The position numbers and the translations under genes were made by a program. This document shows positions 25,482 to 36,569 of a stretch of 64,000 bases of DNA, piece after piece. Under the pieces are notes generated by a model. The model was not told the origin of the DNA. It was given only the letters and a program-made list of their open reading frames with translations, and searched no databases. The stretch is from Agrobacterium fabrum str. C58. GTDB lineage: Bacteria; Pseudomonadota; Alphaproteobacteria; Rhizobiales; Rhizobiaceae. The stretch is taken from assembly GCF_000092025.1 (NCBI RefSeq), contig NC_003062.2, forward strand, positions 308,001 through 372,000, given 5' to 3'. How positions within the stretch are numbered: the stretch's first letter is position 1; every line of letters starts with the position of its first letter.

Positions 25482-27722
25482 ATGAGCGAACTTGCACGAC
25501 TTCGGCAAAAAGTTTCAGATGGTCTCGGTCTGGCCACCCCAGCGGCGGATCCTGCCGATAAGACAACGCGCCTTGCGAACGAGGAACATGCCAGCGATGT
25601 CAGGGCGGTTGCGCTTTATGTCGCCATTTCGCTATCGGTGGGGGCCTTCGCTGCCGCCCTGATCGCACTTGCGGTGCCCTATGCCGTCACCGTCGTGCTC
25701 GCCTGTTTTTTTGGCGCGGTGCTTATGGGTGCCCTGTTTTATGCGCTCTTCGGCAAATCTTTCCCGCTTCCCGGCACGCTGCCCGCAGATTATTCGGATG
25801 TCCGGCTGCGGCAAACGCAAAACCGGTCGCTGATTGCCGAAATGCAGGAGTCCATGGGCGATATCGTCGTGATCCGCAACATGAACCGGCGCATCGTCGA
25901 GGCGAACCGCGTCTTTCGCGAAATGACCGGCTGCACGTCGCCGGAAGGCTTGAGCTGCGAGGAGATCGGCATTGCTTTCCGCCCGGGTGACAGGGTCCAT
26001 GCCTATGATGTGGAGATCGCGACTCCGTTCGGTCAGCGCATCTTCTCCTGGCACGATGTGGTAACCCGCGATCTCGCAAGCAGCCGTCTCATGATCAGCA
26101 GTATCGCAAGAGACGTGACCGAAGAACGGCTTGCGCTTGCCGAACGGGAAGATGCCCGCCTGCGCGCCGAAAAGGCCGATGCCGAAAAGGCGCGGTTGCT
26201 TGCCACGGTCAGCCATGAAATCCGCCTGCCGCTCTCCGGCATGCTCGGCATGAACCACCTTCTGTCGCAGACGAAGCTCAATCAGGAACAGCGTAATTAT
26301 CTGGATGGCATGAAACAGTCCGGTCAGTCGCTGGTGCAGCTTGTCGAGGATCTCCTGGATTATTCGACCATGGAAGCCGGCCGCTTCAGGCTCAACCCGC
26401 GCGCGGAAAACCTGCGGCGGCTGATCGAGAGCATCGTGGAGATGCTTGCCCATCGCGCCCATGAAAAGGGCATCGAAATCGCCTCCTTCGTCACGCCTGA
26501 CGTGCCCGATTATCTCGATTTTGATCCGGCAAGGCTGCGCCAGGTCCTGTTCAATCTCATCGGCAATGCCGTGAAATTCACGCAGGTGGGCGGGGTCGTT
26601 ATCCGGGCGCGCATGGTCGACGGCGAATTGCAGATCACCGTCGAAGATACCGGCCCCGGCATGAGTGAGGCGGAGCAGGCGCGTATCTTCGGGGAGTTCG
26701 AGCAGGCCGGCCCGCTGTCGCAACGAAGCGCCGGCACGGGGCTGGGACTTGCGATCTCCGCCCGCATCGTGCGGGAATTCGGCGGCAACCTCACGGTTTC
26801 GAGCCGCAGGGGTGAGGGCAGCACCTTCAAGCTGGTGTTCCGCCCGGGCAGGGCTCCCGCCGAGATGCCGGATTCCGGCCGGAGCCATTGCCTGCAGCAC
26901 ACCAATGTCCTGCTGATTGCGCCGGAGGGTGTGGCGGCGGCGGTGACGATGGAAGCCATCGAGGCTTTCGGTGGCAAGTGTATTCTCATCCATCAGCCGG
27001 AGGATCTGGACAGGCTGAGGAATGAACCTGTCAGCCGGACCGCTGATCTCACCGACATCATCGTCGATCTGCGTATCTCGGCACTATTCAGGGATGCCCT
27101 GCGGGATTGGCCGCAGCAGACGATCCGTCGCACGCTGCTCGTCAGTCCCGAAGAGCGGGCTTCGACCACCCATGCGTCCTTCGACGCCTGGCTGATCCGG
27201 CCCCTTCGCGAAAAATCCCTGATCGATGTGCTGTGTGGCCGCCTGCGCGGCATAGAGCGGCGCGACGCGATCAACGATAACCACCCGGATGTGGGGTTTT
27301 CGTCAAGGGTGGTGGAGAGAGCGAGCGGCGTGGAGATACTCGTGGCCGAAGACGATGCGGTCAATGCGCGCATCATCCGGGCTGTCCTGGAAAAAAGCGG
27401 CTATATCGTCCGCGCCGTGGACAATTTTCAGGCCCTCCAGCAATCGGTGGCGTCGGGTGCGTCCCGCCTGCCAAATCTCATCGTCTCCGATCTTAATATG
27501 CCGGGCGGTGAGGGCCTCGACGTGTTGCCGGACCTCCTCGGCAAGCTGAAAGATGAAAGAAATATTCCCGTCATCATTCTCAGCGGGGACGCCGGTGCCG
27601 GGACCGCCGAGATACTGCTGAAGGCCGGTGCAGGTGCTGTTTTGGCCAAGCCCGCCGACCCGCGCCGGCTGGTTGAGGAAATCCGTCGCCTATTGGAGGC
27701 GAAACGCGTGTTGTCATCATAA
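25482..27722 (+). CDS. Membrane-bound hybrid sensor histidine kinase
   Basis: A 746-residue protein with two transmembrane segments (about residues 42-66 and 69-90), a PAS domain (about 115-215), a HisKA dimerisation domain with His245 in SHEIRLP, an HATPase with N box (FNLIGNAVKFT), G1 (VEDTGPGM) and G2 (GTGLGLAIS), then two receiver-like regions. The first (about residues 480-590) is degenerate: it lacks the acidic pair and has IRP where a receiver has KP. The second, C-terminal one is intact, with VAEDDAVN, SDLNMPG and the KP lysine. The usual threonine of the H-box is leucine here. The input signal is unknown. No response regulator lies next to it. The start is ATG 56 bases after lspA. 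Confidence 0.9.
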   Translation: MSELARLRQKVSDGLGLATPAADPADKTTRLANEEHASDVRAVALYVAISLSVGAFAAALIALAVPYAVTVVLACFFGAVLMGALFYALFGKSFPLPGTLPADYSDVRLRQTQNRSLIAEMQESMGDIVVIRNMNRRIVEANRVFREMTGCTSPEGLSCEEIGIAFRPGDRVHAYDVEIATPFGQRIFSWHDVVTRDLASSRLMISSIARDVTEERLALAEREDARLRAEKADAEKARLLATVSHEIRLPLSGMLGMNHLLSQTKLNQEQRNYLDGMKQSGQSLVQLVEDLLDYSTMEAGRFRLNPRAENLRRLIESIVEMLAHRAHEKGIEIASFVTPDVPDYLDFDPARLRQVLFNLIGNAVKFTQVGGVVIRARMVDGELQITVEDTGPGMSEAEQARIFGEFEQAGPLSQRSAGTGLGLAISARIVREFGGNLTVSSRRGEGSTFKLVFRPGRAPAEMPDSGRSHCLQHTNVLLIAPEGVAAAVTMEAIEAFGGKCILIHQPEDLDRLRNEPVSRTADLTDIIVDLRISALFRDALRDWPQQTIRRTLLVSPEERASTTHASFDAWLIRPLREKSLIDVLCGRLRGIERRDAINDNHPDVGFSSRVVERASGVEILVAEDDAVNARIIRAVLEKSGYIVRAVDNFQALQQSVASGASRLPNLIVSDLNMPGGEGLDVLPDLLGKLKDERNIPVIILSGDAGAGTAEILLKAGAGAVLAKPADPRRLVEEIRRLLEAKRVLSS

Positions 27723-27748
27723 CTTGACAGACTCGCGTTGGCGGCATT

Positions 27749-27766
27749 TTGTCACTATTCTGTCGC
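27749..27766 (+). promoter_or_regulatory. Candidate Pho box upstream of olsB
   Basis: TTGTCAC-TATT-CTGTCGC shows the 7-4-7 layout of the rhizobial PhoB site (CTGTCAT-N4-CTGTCAC), with about 11 of 14 conserved positions. A further half-site on the opposite strand (CTGTCATAAAT, 27777-27787) lies just downstream. It is 30 bases upstream of olsB, whose S. meliloti orthologue is PhoB-activated. Confidence 0.6.
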
Positions 27767-27795
27767 GAATTAGTGATTTATGACAGGAAAACTCT

Positions 27796-28698
27796 TTGGT
27801 GGCGGAGCGATTCCCCATGGTTGCCGAAATCTTCAATCACGACATTTGTGAAAACAATGTTGTCATTAGTCCTCGTTCCGAGACAGCTCAGGACAATGAG
27901 GGTCTTTTCGGCCGTATCGGCACGCTGGAAACACGGCTTGCCAGAAATGAACGTGAAATCGATGCCGCGCAATCCGTGCGCTACCGGGTCTTTGTCGAGG
28001 AAATGAAGGCGCGCCTTCCTGCCGAAGCGATGCGCCGCAAGCGCGACTTCGACGCCTGGGACAGCGTCTGCGACCACCTTCTTGTGCTCGACAAGTCGAT
28101 TGAAGGCGATAGCGAGGACCAGATCGTCGGCACCTATCGTCTGCTGCGACAGGAAACGGCGCTTGCCAATAATGGTTTCTATTCTGCCAGCGAGTTCGAT
28201 ATTGCCGGGCTTGTCGCGCGCCATCCGGGCAAGCGCTTCATGGAACTTGGCCGTTCCTGTGTGCTGCCGGAATATCGCACCAAGCGTACCGTCGAGCTTC
28301 TGTGGCAGGGCAACTGGGCTTATGCCGTAAAACACCGCATGGACGCCATGATCGGCTGCGCTTCCTTCCCCGGCGTGCAGCCGGAAGCACATGCGCTGGC
28401 GCTGTCCTTCCTGCACCATAATTGCCTTGCAAAGGGCGAGTGGGAAGCGGTCGCTTTGCCCGAACTCTATCATGAAATGGACCTCGTGCCGGTCGAGGCG
28501 CTCAATACCCGCAAGGCATTGAATGCCATGCCGCCGCTGATCAAGGGTTATATGCGTCTTGGCGCCATGTTCGGCTCCGGCGCGGTCGTTGATCATGCTT
28601 TCAACACCACCGACGTCCTGGTGGTTTTGCCGGTATCGTCCATCGCCGGCCGCTATATCAGCTATTATGGCGGCGAGGCCGAACGCATCAACGGCTGA
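27796..28698 (+). CDS. olsB: L-ornithine N(alpha)-acyltransferase of ornithine lipid synthesis
   Basis: A 300-residue GNAT-fold acyltransferase that transfers a 3-hydroxyacyl chain from acyl carrier protein to the alpha-amino group of ornithine, giving lyso-ornithine lipid. Recognised by the segments RYRVFVEEM, RRKRDFDAWDSVCDHLLV, FMELGRSCVLPEYR and the hemolysin-like C-terminus AMPPLIKGYMRLGA, together with the length expected for OlsB (about 296 in S. meliloti). The second acylation enzyme, OlsA, is encoded about 12 kb downstream. A candidate Pho box precedes the gene. ATGs at 27796 and 27817 are both possible starts. Confidence 0.9.
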   Translation: MVAERFPMVAEIFNHDICENNVVISPRSETAQDNEGLFGRIGTLETRLARNEREIDAAQSVRYRVFVEEMKARLPAEAMRRKRDFDAWDSVCDHLLVLDKSIEGDSEDQIVGTYRLLRQETALANNGFYSASEFDIAGLVARHPGKRFMELGRSCVLPEYRTKRTVELLWQGNWAYAVKHRMDAMIGCASFPGVQPEAHALALSFLHHNCLAKGEWEAVALPELYHEMDLVPVEALNTRKALNAMPPLIKGYMRLGAMFGSGAVVDHAFNTTDVLVVLPVSSIAGRYISYYGGEAERING

Positions 28699-28825
28699 CC
28701 GGGTTTTGATCGAGGCCATCAGGATGTTCCTGTGGGCAGCGGTGCCGCGTGTGTTGTGTTGGGGCGGGCAATGCCGCTAGTGTCGGCGCTCCTTTTCCGC
28801 AACGCGATATGACATCGGCAGGCCA

Positions 28826-31540
28826 TTGACGGACGTTCTGACAACCGCTTCCCTGATCTCGGAAGAGAGCCGCGCGACGGCCACTCCGATGATGGAGCAA
28901 TATATCGAGATCAAGGCGAACAATCCCGGTTCGCTGCTGTTTTACCGCATGGGCGATTTTTACGAATTGTTCTTTGACGATGCGGTCGAAGCCTCCCGCG
29001 CGCTCGGTATCACGCTGACGAAACGCGGCCAGCATATGGGGCACGATATTCCCATGTGCGGCGTTCCCGTTCACGCTGCCGATGACTATCTCCAGAAGCT
29101 CATCCTGCGCGGCTACCGTGTCGCCGTCTGCGAACAGATTGAAGACCCGGCTGAAGCGAAGAAGCGCGGATCGAAATCCGTGGTCAAGCGTGATGTGGTG
29201 CGGCTCGTCACGCCCGGAACGCTCACTGAAGAAAAGCTGCTGTCGCCGACGGAATCCAACTATCTGATGGCGCTTGCCCGTATTCGCGGCAGTGCGGAGG
29301 CGCAGTTCGCGCTGGCCTGGATCGATATTTCCACCGGCGTCTTCCGTCTGGCGGAAACCACGCTGACGCGGCTTCTCGCCGATATCTGGCGTATCGATCC
29401 GCGTGAGCTGATCGTTGCCGACAGCCTGTTCCACGACGAGGAACTACGGCCGGTTTTCGATGTGCTGGGCCGTGTCGCGGTGCCGCAGCCGGCCATCCTC
29501 TTCGACAGTGCGGTGGCAGAAGGCCGTATTGCGCGTTATTTCAACGTCTCGACGCTGGATGGTTTCGGAACGTTTTCACGGGTGGAAATGGCAGCCGCAG
29601 CAGCAGCCGTGGCCTATGTCGAAAAGACCCAGATTGCCGAGCGTCCGCCGCTCGGCGCGCCGGAACGCGAAAGTGCGGCATCGACGCTCTTCATTGATCC
29701 CGCCACCCGCGCCAATCTGGAACTGGTGAAAACACTATCCGGCGACCGGGATGGATCGCTCCTGCACGCGCTTAACCGCACTGTCACTGGCGGCGGTGCG
29801 CGACTTCTGGCCGAACGACTGATGTCGCCATTGACCGATCCGGAAAGGATCAATGCCCGTCTTGATGCCGTGGCCTATCTCATCGATGACGTCTCCCTGT
29901 GCGATGGTCTGCGTGACGCGCTGAAACATGTCGCGGATATGCCTCGTGCGCTTTCCCGCCTTGCGCTGGAACGTGGCGGCCCGCGCGATCTTGGCGCCAT
30001 CCGGCAGGGTCTGGTTTCGGCCGAAAAAATTGCGGTCATTCTCGACGGTGGGCTGCTGCCGGATGAGCTGGCGAAAGCTCTCAGGGATTTGAAAGCCCTG
30101 CCCGGCGCTCTTGAAGCCATGCTCGGCTCGATGCTGGCCGACGATCTGCCGCTTCTGAAACGCGATGGTGGTTTCCTGCGTGAGGGCGCCAATCCCGAAC
30201 TCGACGAAGTTCGCGCACTGCGCGACCAGTCACGCCGGGTGATCGCCGGGTTGCAGCTGCAATATGCCGATGAGACCGGCATCAAGTCGCTCAAGATCAA
30301 GCATAACAACGTGCTGGGTTATTTTATCGAGGTGACGGCGGGCAATGCCGATGTGATGATGGCAACGGATGAGGCCAAAGCGCGCTTTATCCATCGGCAG
30401 ACCATGGCGGGCGCCATGCGCTTCACAACCACGGAGCTTGCCGATCTCGAAAGCCGCATCGCCAATGCCGCGGCCGAGGCTCTGACCATGGAGCTGGAAG
30501 CCTTCGAGCGCATGGTCGAGGCCGTGGTGCAGCAGGCGGAGGCGATCAAGGCCGGGGCTCTGGCGCTTGCGGTGATCGATGTCGCCTCAAGCCTCGCCTA
30601 TCTTGCGACCGAACAGGCCTATTGCCGTCCGATCGTCGATGCCTCCATGACCTTTTCAATCAAGGGCGGCCGGCACCCGGTTGTTGAGCAAGCGCTGCGG
30701 CGGCAGTCTGCCGGGCCGTTCATTGCGAATAATTGCGATCTCTCCGCCGTCAATGGTGGCAAGAACGGTGCAATCTGGCTGCTCACCGGCCCGAACATGG
30801 GCGGTAAATCGACCTTCCTGCGCCAGAATGCGCTGATCGCCATCCTCGCGCAGATCGGTTCCTTCGTTCCGGCGGAGGCTGCCCATATCGGCGTCGTAGA
30901 CCGGCTGTTTTCGCGCGTCGGCGCCTCCGACGATCTGGCCCGTGGACGCTCGACCTTCATGGTGGAGATGGTCGAAACCGCCGCCATTCTCAATCAGGCG
31001 ACGGATCGCTCGCTGGTGATCCTCGACGAGATCGGCCGTGGCACCGCAACTTTTGACGGGCTTTCGATCGCCTGGGCGGCCGTCGAGCATCTGCATGAGG
31101 TCAATCGTTGTCGCGGCCTCTTCGCCACGCACTTCCACGAACTGACGGTACTGTCGGAAAAACTCGGCCGCCTTTCCAATGCCACGATGCGGGTGAAGGA
31201 GTGGGAAGGTGATGTCATCTTCCTGCATGAGGTCGGGCCGGGCGCTGCGGATCGTTCCTATGGTATTCAGGTCGCGCGACTTGCGGGCCTGCCTGCCTCA
31301 GTGGTGGAGCGTGCCCGTGAGGTGCTGACGAAGCTCGAGGATGCCGACCGCAAGAACCCGGCCAGCCAGCTGATCGACGATCTGCCGCTGTTCCAGATTG
31401 CCGTCCGCCGCGAGGAAACCCGCAAGGCGGGGCCATCGAAAGTGGAGGAGGCCCTGAAGAGCTTCAACCCGGACGAAATGACGCCGCGTGAGGCATTGGA
31501 CGCGCTCTATGCGTTGAAGAAAGAACTTGGCAAGGCTTGA
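28826..31540 (+). CDS. mutS: DNA mismatch repair protein MutS
   Basis: A 904-residue mismatch-recognition ATPase. The mismatch-binding motif is [12 protein letters not shown] (Phe-x-Glu) in domain I; the connector, lever and clamp domains follow; Walker A is [15 protein letters not shown], Walker [17 protein letters not shown], and the dimerisation segment AREVLTKLE is near the end. The most likely start is TTG at 28826, which gives about 20 residues before [12 protein letters not shown], as in other MutS proteins; the next in-frame Met (28889) would cut into that conserved part. glnD follows after 96 bases. Confidence 0.97.
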   Translation: MTDVLTTASLISEESRATATPMMEQYIEIKANNPGSLLFYRMGDFYELFFDDAVEASRALGITLTKRGQHMGHDIPMCGVPVHAADDYLQKLILRGYRVAVCEQIEDPAEAKKRGSKSVVKRDVVRLVTPGTLTEEKLLSPTESNYLMALARIRGSAEAQFALAWIDISTGVFRLAETTLTRLLADIWRIDPRELIVADSLFHDEELRPVFDVLGRVAVPQPAILFDSAVAEGRIARYFNVSTLDGFGTFSRVEMAAAAAAVAYVEKTQIAERPPLGAPERESAASTLFIDPATRANLELVKTLSGDRDGSLLHALNRTVTGGGARLLAERLMSPLTDPERINARLDAVAYLIDDVSLCDGLRDALKHVADMPRALSRLALERGGPRDLGAIRQGLVSAEKIAVILDGGLLPDELAKALRDLKALPGALEAMLGSMLADDLPLLKRDGGFLREGANPELDEVRALRDQSRRVIAGLQLQYADETGIKSLKIKHNNVLGYFIEVTAGNADVMMATDEAKARFIHRQTMAGAMRFTTTELADLESRIANAAAEALTMELEAFERMVEAVVQQAEAIKAGALALAVIDVASSLAYLATEQAYCRPIVDASMTFSIKGGRHPVVEQALRRQSAGPFIANNCDLSAVNGGKNGAIWLLTGPNMGGKSTFLRQNALIAILAQIGSFVPAEAAHIGVVDRLFSRVGASDDLARGRSTFMVEMVETAAILNQATDRSLVILDEIGRGTATFDGLSIAWAAVEHLHEVNRCRGLFATHFHELTVLSEKLGRLSNATMRVKEWEGDVIFLHEVGPGAADRSYGIQVARLAGLPASVVERAREVLTKLEDADRKNPASQLIDDLPLFQIAVRREETRKAGPSKVEEALKSFNPDEMTPREALDALYALKKELGKA

Positions 31541-31636
31541 AGAGATACAGTGCCTGTCCATCGCCTTTAAAATTCTTTATAGGACAGTCCCATCGCAGCG
31601 GTGGGGTTATCCCACAGGACATGGATACCGGCATAG

Positions 31637-34465
31637 ATGGCCATCAAGGACCTGGATTTTTCCGACATTCTCGATGTATCGGCGCTGAAGCGCGATTGCG
31701 ACGTTATCTTCAAGGAAGACAGCAAACGCATCGCCGATATCAAGTCGGATCTGCTGCCGATCTTCCGCAGGGCCAGCACGGAAGGGCGGGAAAAGGCGAG
31801 AGAGCTGCTGAAAGCCGATGGCAGCGGCATTGATTGCGCCCGGCGCATCTCCTGGCTTCAGGACCGGCTGATCGAAACGCTCTATGATCTCGCCTGCCAA
31901 CATGTCTATCCCAAGGATGCGCCGCAGATCGCGGTCGCGGCGGTCGGCGGTTATGGCCGCGGCACGCTGGCGCCGGGGTCGGATATCGATCTCCTGTTCC
32001 TGCTGCCGGCCAAGAATACGCCTGATATGCACAAGGCCGTGGAGTTCGTGCTTTATCTGCTATGGGATCTCGGCTTCAAGGTTGGGCACGCCACCCGCAC
32101 GGTGGATGAGTGCATTCGCCTCTCCAAATCCGATATGACCATCCGAACCGCGATTCTGGAAGTGCGGGCGATCTGCGGCAGAAAATCCCTGACCGACGAC
32201 CTCGAAAAACGCTTCGAGTCGGAAGTCGTCACCGGAACCGGCCCGGAATTCATCGCCGCCAAGCTCGCCGAGCGTGACCAGCGCCACCGCAAGGCGGGCG
32301 ACACGCGTTATCTGGTGGAACCGAACGTCAAGGAAGGCAAGGGCGGTCTGCGTGACCTGCACACGCTGTTCTGGATCGCCAAATATTATTACCACGTCCG
32401 CGATACGGCCGATCTGGTGAAACTCGGTGTTTTGTCGAGGTCCGAACTGAAGCTTTTCGAAAAGGCCGATGATTTTCTCTGGGCCGTCCGCTGCCAGATG
32501 CATTTCATCACCGGCAAGGCGGAAGAGCGTCTTTCCTTCGATATTCAGCGCGAAATCGCCGATGCGCTGAATTATCAGCCGCGCCCGGGCCTCTCCGCCG
32601 TCGAGCGCTTCATGAAGCATTATTTTCTCGTGGCTAAGGACGTGGGCGATCTGACCCGCATCGTCTGCGCCGCGCTGGAAGACCGGCAGGCGAAGGATGT
32701 GCCGGGTCTGTCAGGCGTTCTCAGCCGTTTTGCCCACCGCGTTCGCAAGATTCCGGGCTCGGTGGAGTTCGTGGAAGACCGGGGCCGCATCGCGCTGGCA
32801 AGACCGGATGTTTTCAAGAACGACCCGGTCAATCTGATCCGGCTCTTCCACATCGCCGATATCAACAATCTCGAACTGCATCCGGATGCGCTGCGTGTCG
32901 TCACCCGCTCTCTCTCGCTCATCAATGACGAGCTTCGCGAAAACGAGGAAGCGAACCGGCTTTTCCTGTCGATCCTCACCTCCCGTCGCGACCCGGCCCT
33001 GACGCTGCGCCGTATGAACGAGGCAGGCGTACTCGGCAAGTTCATTCCCGAATTCGGCAAGATTGTCGCGATGATGCAGTTCAATATGTATCATCATTAT
33101 ACCGTGGATGAGCACCTGATCCGCTCGGTCGGCGTTCTGTCGGAAGTGGACAAGGGAACCGCCGTGGATGCCCATCCGCTCGCCAATCAATTGATGCCGG
33201 GCGTCGAGGAGCGTGAGGCGCTTTATGTCGCCGTGCTGCTGCACGATGTGGCAAAGGGCCGGCAGGAGGATCATTCCATTGCCGGCGCACGCGTCGCCCG
33301 CAAGCTCTGCCAGCGTTTCCGCCTCACCGGCAAGCAGACCGAGACCGTCGTCTGGCTGATCGAACAGCATCTTCTGATGTCGATGGTCGCCCAGACGCGC
33401 GACCTGCACGATCGCAAGACCATCACCGATTTCGCCGACAAGGTGCAGTCCATGGAGCGGCTGAAGATGCTGCTGATCCTGACGGTGTGCGATATCCGCG
33501 CCGTTGGTCCGGGCGTGTGGAACGGCTGGAAGGGGCAGTTGCTGCGTTCGCTGTATTACGAGACTGAACTGCTTCTGTCAGGCGGCTTCTCGGAAGTCTC
33601 GCGCAAGGAGCGTGCGCAGATTGCCCGCCAGGCGCTCTACGATGCTCTCGAAGACTGGGGTCAGAAGGCGCGGCGCAAATATACCAAGCTGCATTACGAG
33701 CCCTATCTGCTGACGGTGGCGCTGGAAGACCAGGTGCGCCACACCCGCTTCATGCGCGAGGCGGACAAGCAGGAAAAGGCGCTGTCAACAATGGTGCGCA
33801 CCCATTCCTTCCACGCCATCACGGAAATCACCGTGCTGGCGCCGGACCATCCGCGCCTGTTGTCGATCATCACCGGTGCCTGTGCAGCTGCCGGCGCAAA
33901 CATTGCGGATGCGCAGATCTTCACCACCTCTGACGGGCGGGCGCTGGATACGATCCTCATCAACCGCGAATTCCCGATCGACGAAGATGAGACGCGGCGC
34001 GGTGCCAATGTCGGCAAGCTCATCGAGGAAGTCCTCTCCGGTAAGCAGCGCCTGCCGGAAATGATCGCCACGCGTACGAAGAGCCGCAGGAAAAAAAGCG
34101 CCTTCACCATTCCGCCTTCCGTCACCATCTCGAATGGTCTGTCGAACAAGTTCACCGTCATCGAAGTCGAATGCCTCGACCGGCCGGGGCTTCTGGCCGA
34201 TATGACGGCTGTCATCGCCGACCTGTCACTTGATATTCACTCCGCCCGCATCACCACCTTCGGCGAGAAGGTCATCGACACCTTCTACGTGACGGATCTG
34301 TTCGGCCAGAAGGTGACGAATGACAACCGGCAGGCCAGCATTGCGCAGCGCCTGAAGGCCGTGATGAGCGAGCAGGAAGACGAATTGCGTGACCGCATGC
34401 CGAACGGCATCATCGCCCATCCAGACGTGGCGGCGCTGCCGGCCGCGCGCACGGCAAAGGCTTGA
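31637..34465 (+). CDS. glnD: PII uridylyltransferase / uridylyl-removing enzyme
   Basis: A 942-residue bifunctional nitrogen sensor that uridylylates PII proteins (GlnB, GlnK) at low glutamine and removes UMP at high glutamine. Domains in order: nucleotidyltransferase with [19 protein letters not shown] (Gly-Gly and Asp-x-Asp), a GlnD linker with [18 protein letters not shown] [16 protein letters not shown], an HD phosphohydrolase domain with [14 protein letters not shown], and two C-terminal ACT domains starting near [11 protein letters not shown] and [13 protein letters not shown]. Length is normal for Rhizobiales. With rpoN and ptsN it makes nitrogen signalling well represented in this window. 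Confidence 0.98.
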
Positions 34466-34472
34466 TATCCCC

Positions 34473-36062
34473 ATGAGTCTGATCGGCAAGTTCGCCACCG
34501 TTGGCACCGCCACGCTCGGCAGCCGCATTTTTGGCTTTCTGCGCGAAACGCTGATGGCCGCTGCCGTCGGTACTGGTCCGGTGGCTGACGCCTTCAATGC
34601 CGCGTTCCGATTTCCCAACACCTTCCGGCGGCTTTTTGCCGAAGGCGCCTTTAACTCGGCTTTCGTGCCGCTTTTCGCCAAGGAAATCGAGGCGAACGGC
34701 ATGGAGGGTGCAAGGCGCTTTTCCGAAGAGGTTTTCGGCGTTCTCTTCACCGTGCTTCTGGCCCTGACAATTTTGATGGAATTGTCGATGCCGTTCATCG
34801 TGCGCACGGTAATCGCGCCGGGCTTTCTGGAAGACCCGGTGAAGTTCGACAACACCGTCCGCCTCGCCACCATCATGTTCCCTTATCTCGCCTGCATGTC
34901 GCTCGCGGCGATGATGGGCGGCATGCTGAATTCGCTGCACCGTTATTTTGCGGCGGCAATCGCACCTGTCTTCCTCAATATCATCCTCATCGGCGTGCTC
35001 GCCTTGGCATGGTGGAAGAATTACGATCCCCTGCAGGTGGGTTATGCGCTCTCGTGGGGGGTGATGGCAGCGGGTCTGGTGCAACTCGCCATCGTCTGGA
35101 TCGCCGTGCGCAACGCCGGCATGCGGATCGGTCTCCGTAGGCCGCGGCTAACGAAAAATGTGCAGCGGCTGCTGGTTCTTGCCCTGCCGGCGGCAATCAC
35201 CGGCGGCATCACCCAGATCAACCTTCTGATCAACACCAATATTGCGTCAGCCGGCGAGGGCGTGATCTCCTCGCTTGCTTATGCCGACCGGATTTACCAG
35301 CTGCCGCTGGGCGTTGTCGGCATTGCCGTGGCCACCGTGCTTTTGCCGGAACTTGCACGCGCTTTGCGCGGCGGGCACATGGTGGAGGCGGGAAGTCTGC
35401 AGAACCGCTCGGTCGAATTCGTATTATTCCTGACCTTGCCTGCGGCGGCGGCTCTTCTTGTCATGGCCGAGCCCATCGTTCGTTTTCTTTATGAACGCGG
35501 CAACTTCTCACCTTCGGCTACCATCACCGTCGCGCAGATCCTCGGTATCTATGGTCTGGGTTTGCCGGCTTTCGTGCTGATCAAGGCCTTCATTCCGGGC
35601 TTTTTCGCCCGCGAGGACACGCGCACGCCGATGATCTTCGCGGCGGTTTCCGTGGTTGTGAATGTCTCCCTGGCACTGACGCTGTTTCCGCGTCTCGGCG
35701 GCCCAGGCATTGCGATTGCCGAGATCACTGCCGGCTGGGTCAATGCCGCCTTGCTGTTCGGCATGCTTTTGTGGCGCGGTCACTGGCATGTGGATATTCC
35801 GCTGCTGACCCGCATTCCGCGTCTGCTTCTGGCCGCGGCTCTGATGGCCGGTTTTGTGCATTATGCGCTGACCTGGCTGAGTTTCGAGCTGTCGTCGGCC
35901 TCGTCCATCTTCGTCCGGGCAGGAACCATCATGGGCCTCGTCTTTACGGCCATGCTGGTCTATTTCGTGCTGGCTTTCGTTTCTGGCGGTGCCGATATCG
36001 GCATGGTCAAGAGAGCCGTGCGCAAGCGCGGTAAAAAGACCGCCGAGACGGAGGTGGGCTGA
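34473..36062 (+). CDS. murJ: Lipid II flippase MurJ
   Basis: A 529-residue polytopic inner-membrane protein of the MOP superfamily that flips lipid II for peptidoglycan synthesis. About 14 hydrophobic segments can be counted. The N-terminal signature FATVGTATLGSRIFGFLRETLMA and the segment AFNAAFRFPNTFRRLFAEGAF are typical of MviN/MurJ. The ATG at 34473 is seven bases after the glnD stop; an open frame begins earlier within glnD but is a shadow. Its stop overlaps the next ATG by one base. glnD-murJ is a conserved alphaproteobacterial pair. Confidence 0.96.
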   Translation: MSLIGKFATVGTATLGSRIFGFLRETLMAAAVGTGPVADAFNAAFRFPNTFRRLFAEGAFNSAFVPLFAKEIEANGMEGARRFSEEVFGVLFTVLLALTILMELSMPFIVRTVIAPGFLEDPVKFDNTVRLATIMFPYLACMSLAAMMGGMLNSLHRYFAAAIAPVFLNIILIGVLALAWWKNYDPLQVGYALSWGVMAAGLVQLAIVWIAVRNAGMRIGLRRPRLTKNVQRLLVLALPAAITGGITQINLLINTNIASAGEGVISSLAYADRIYQLPLGVVGIAVATVLLPELARALRGGHMVEAGSLQNRSVEFVLFLTLPAAAALLVMAEPIVRFLYERGNFSPSATITVAQILGIYGLGLPAFVLIKAFIPGFFAREDTRTPMIFAAVSVVVNVSLALTLFPRLGGPGIAIAEITAGWVNAALLFGMLLWRGHWHVDIPLLTRIPRLLLAAALMAGFVHYALTWLSFELSSASSIFVRAGTIMGLVFTAMLVYFVLAFVSGGADIGMVKRAVRKRGKKTAETEVG

Positions 36063-36466
36063 TGTCCTTTTCTGAAAACCGCCGCATCGCGCTGGTCACG
36101 CTTGTCGTGGATAACTATGATCGGGCAAAGGCGTTTTACTGCGATGTTCTCGGCTTCGAGTGCCTCTCCGATAAGCCGCTTGACGACGGCAAAAGGTGGG
36201 TTGTGGTCAAGCCGCAAGGCGCCGAGGGTGGTGCCCTGCTGCTCGCCGAGGCGGATGGCGAACAGCAACGGCTTGCCATCGGCAACCAGACCGGCGGCCG
36301 TGTCGGATTTTTCCTGCATACCGACGATTTTGCTCGCGACTATGAAACCATGATTGCCCGCGGCGTGCACTTTCTGGAAGAGCCGCGCCATGAGGTTTAT
36401 GGTTCGGTCGCGGTCTTTGCCGACCCTTACGGAAATCGCTGGGACCTTCTTCAGCCGCGCGGTTGA
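36062..36466 (+). CDS. VOC (glyoxalase/bleomycin-resistance) family protein
   Basis: A 134-residue single-domain vicinal oxygen chelate protein with the two beta-alpha-beta modules: RIALVTLVVDNYDRAKAFYCDVLGF at the start and RVGFFLHTDDFARDYETM in the second half, ending in FADPYGNRWDLLQ. Members include glyoxalases, dioxygenases and resistance proteins; the substrate cannot be inferred. The start shares one base with the murJ stop (TGATG), so it is probably cotranslated with murJ. Confidence 0.87.
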   Translation: MSFSENRRIALVTLVVDNYDRAKAFYCDVLGFECLSDKPLDDGKRWVVVKPQGAEGGALLLAEADGEQQRLAIGNQTGGRVGFFLHTDDFARDYETMIARGVHFLEEPRHEVYGSVAVFADPYGNRWDLLQPRG

Positions 36467-36569
36467 CGGCCCTTGAAACCGCTTGATTGCGAGGGGCTGT
36501 GGGTGCATAAGCGCGCGTGCAATTGCAAACACGGGGCGGGGCCCTCCACAAGCCTTTTCGAGGACGACA

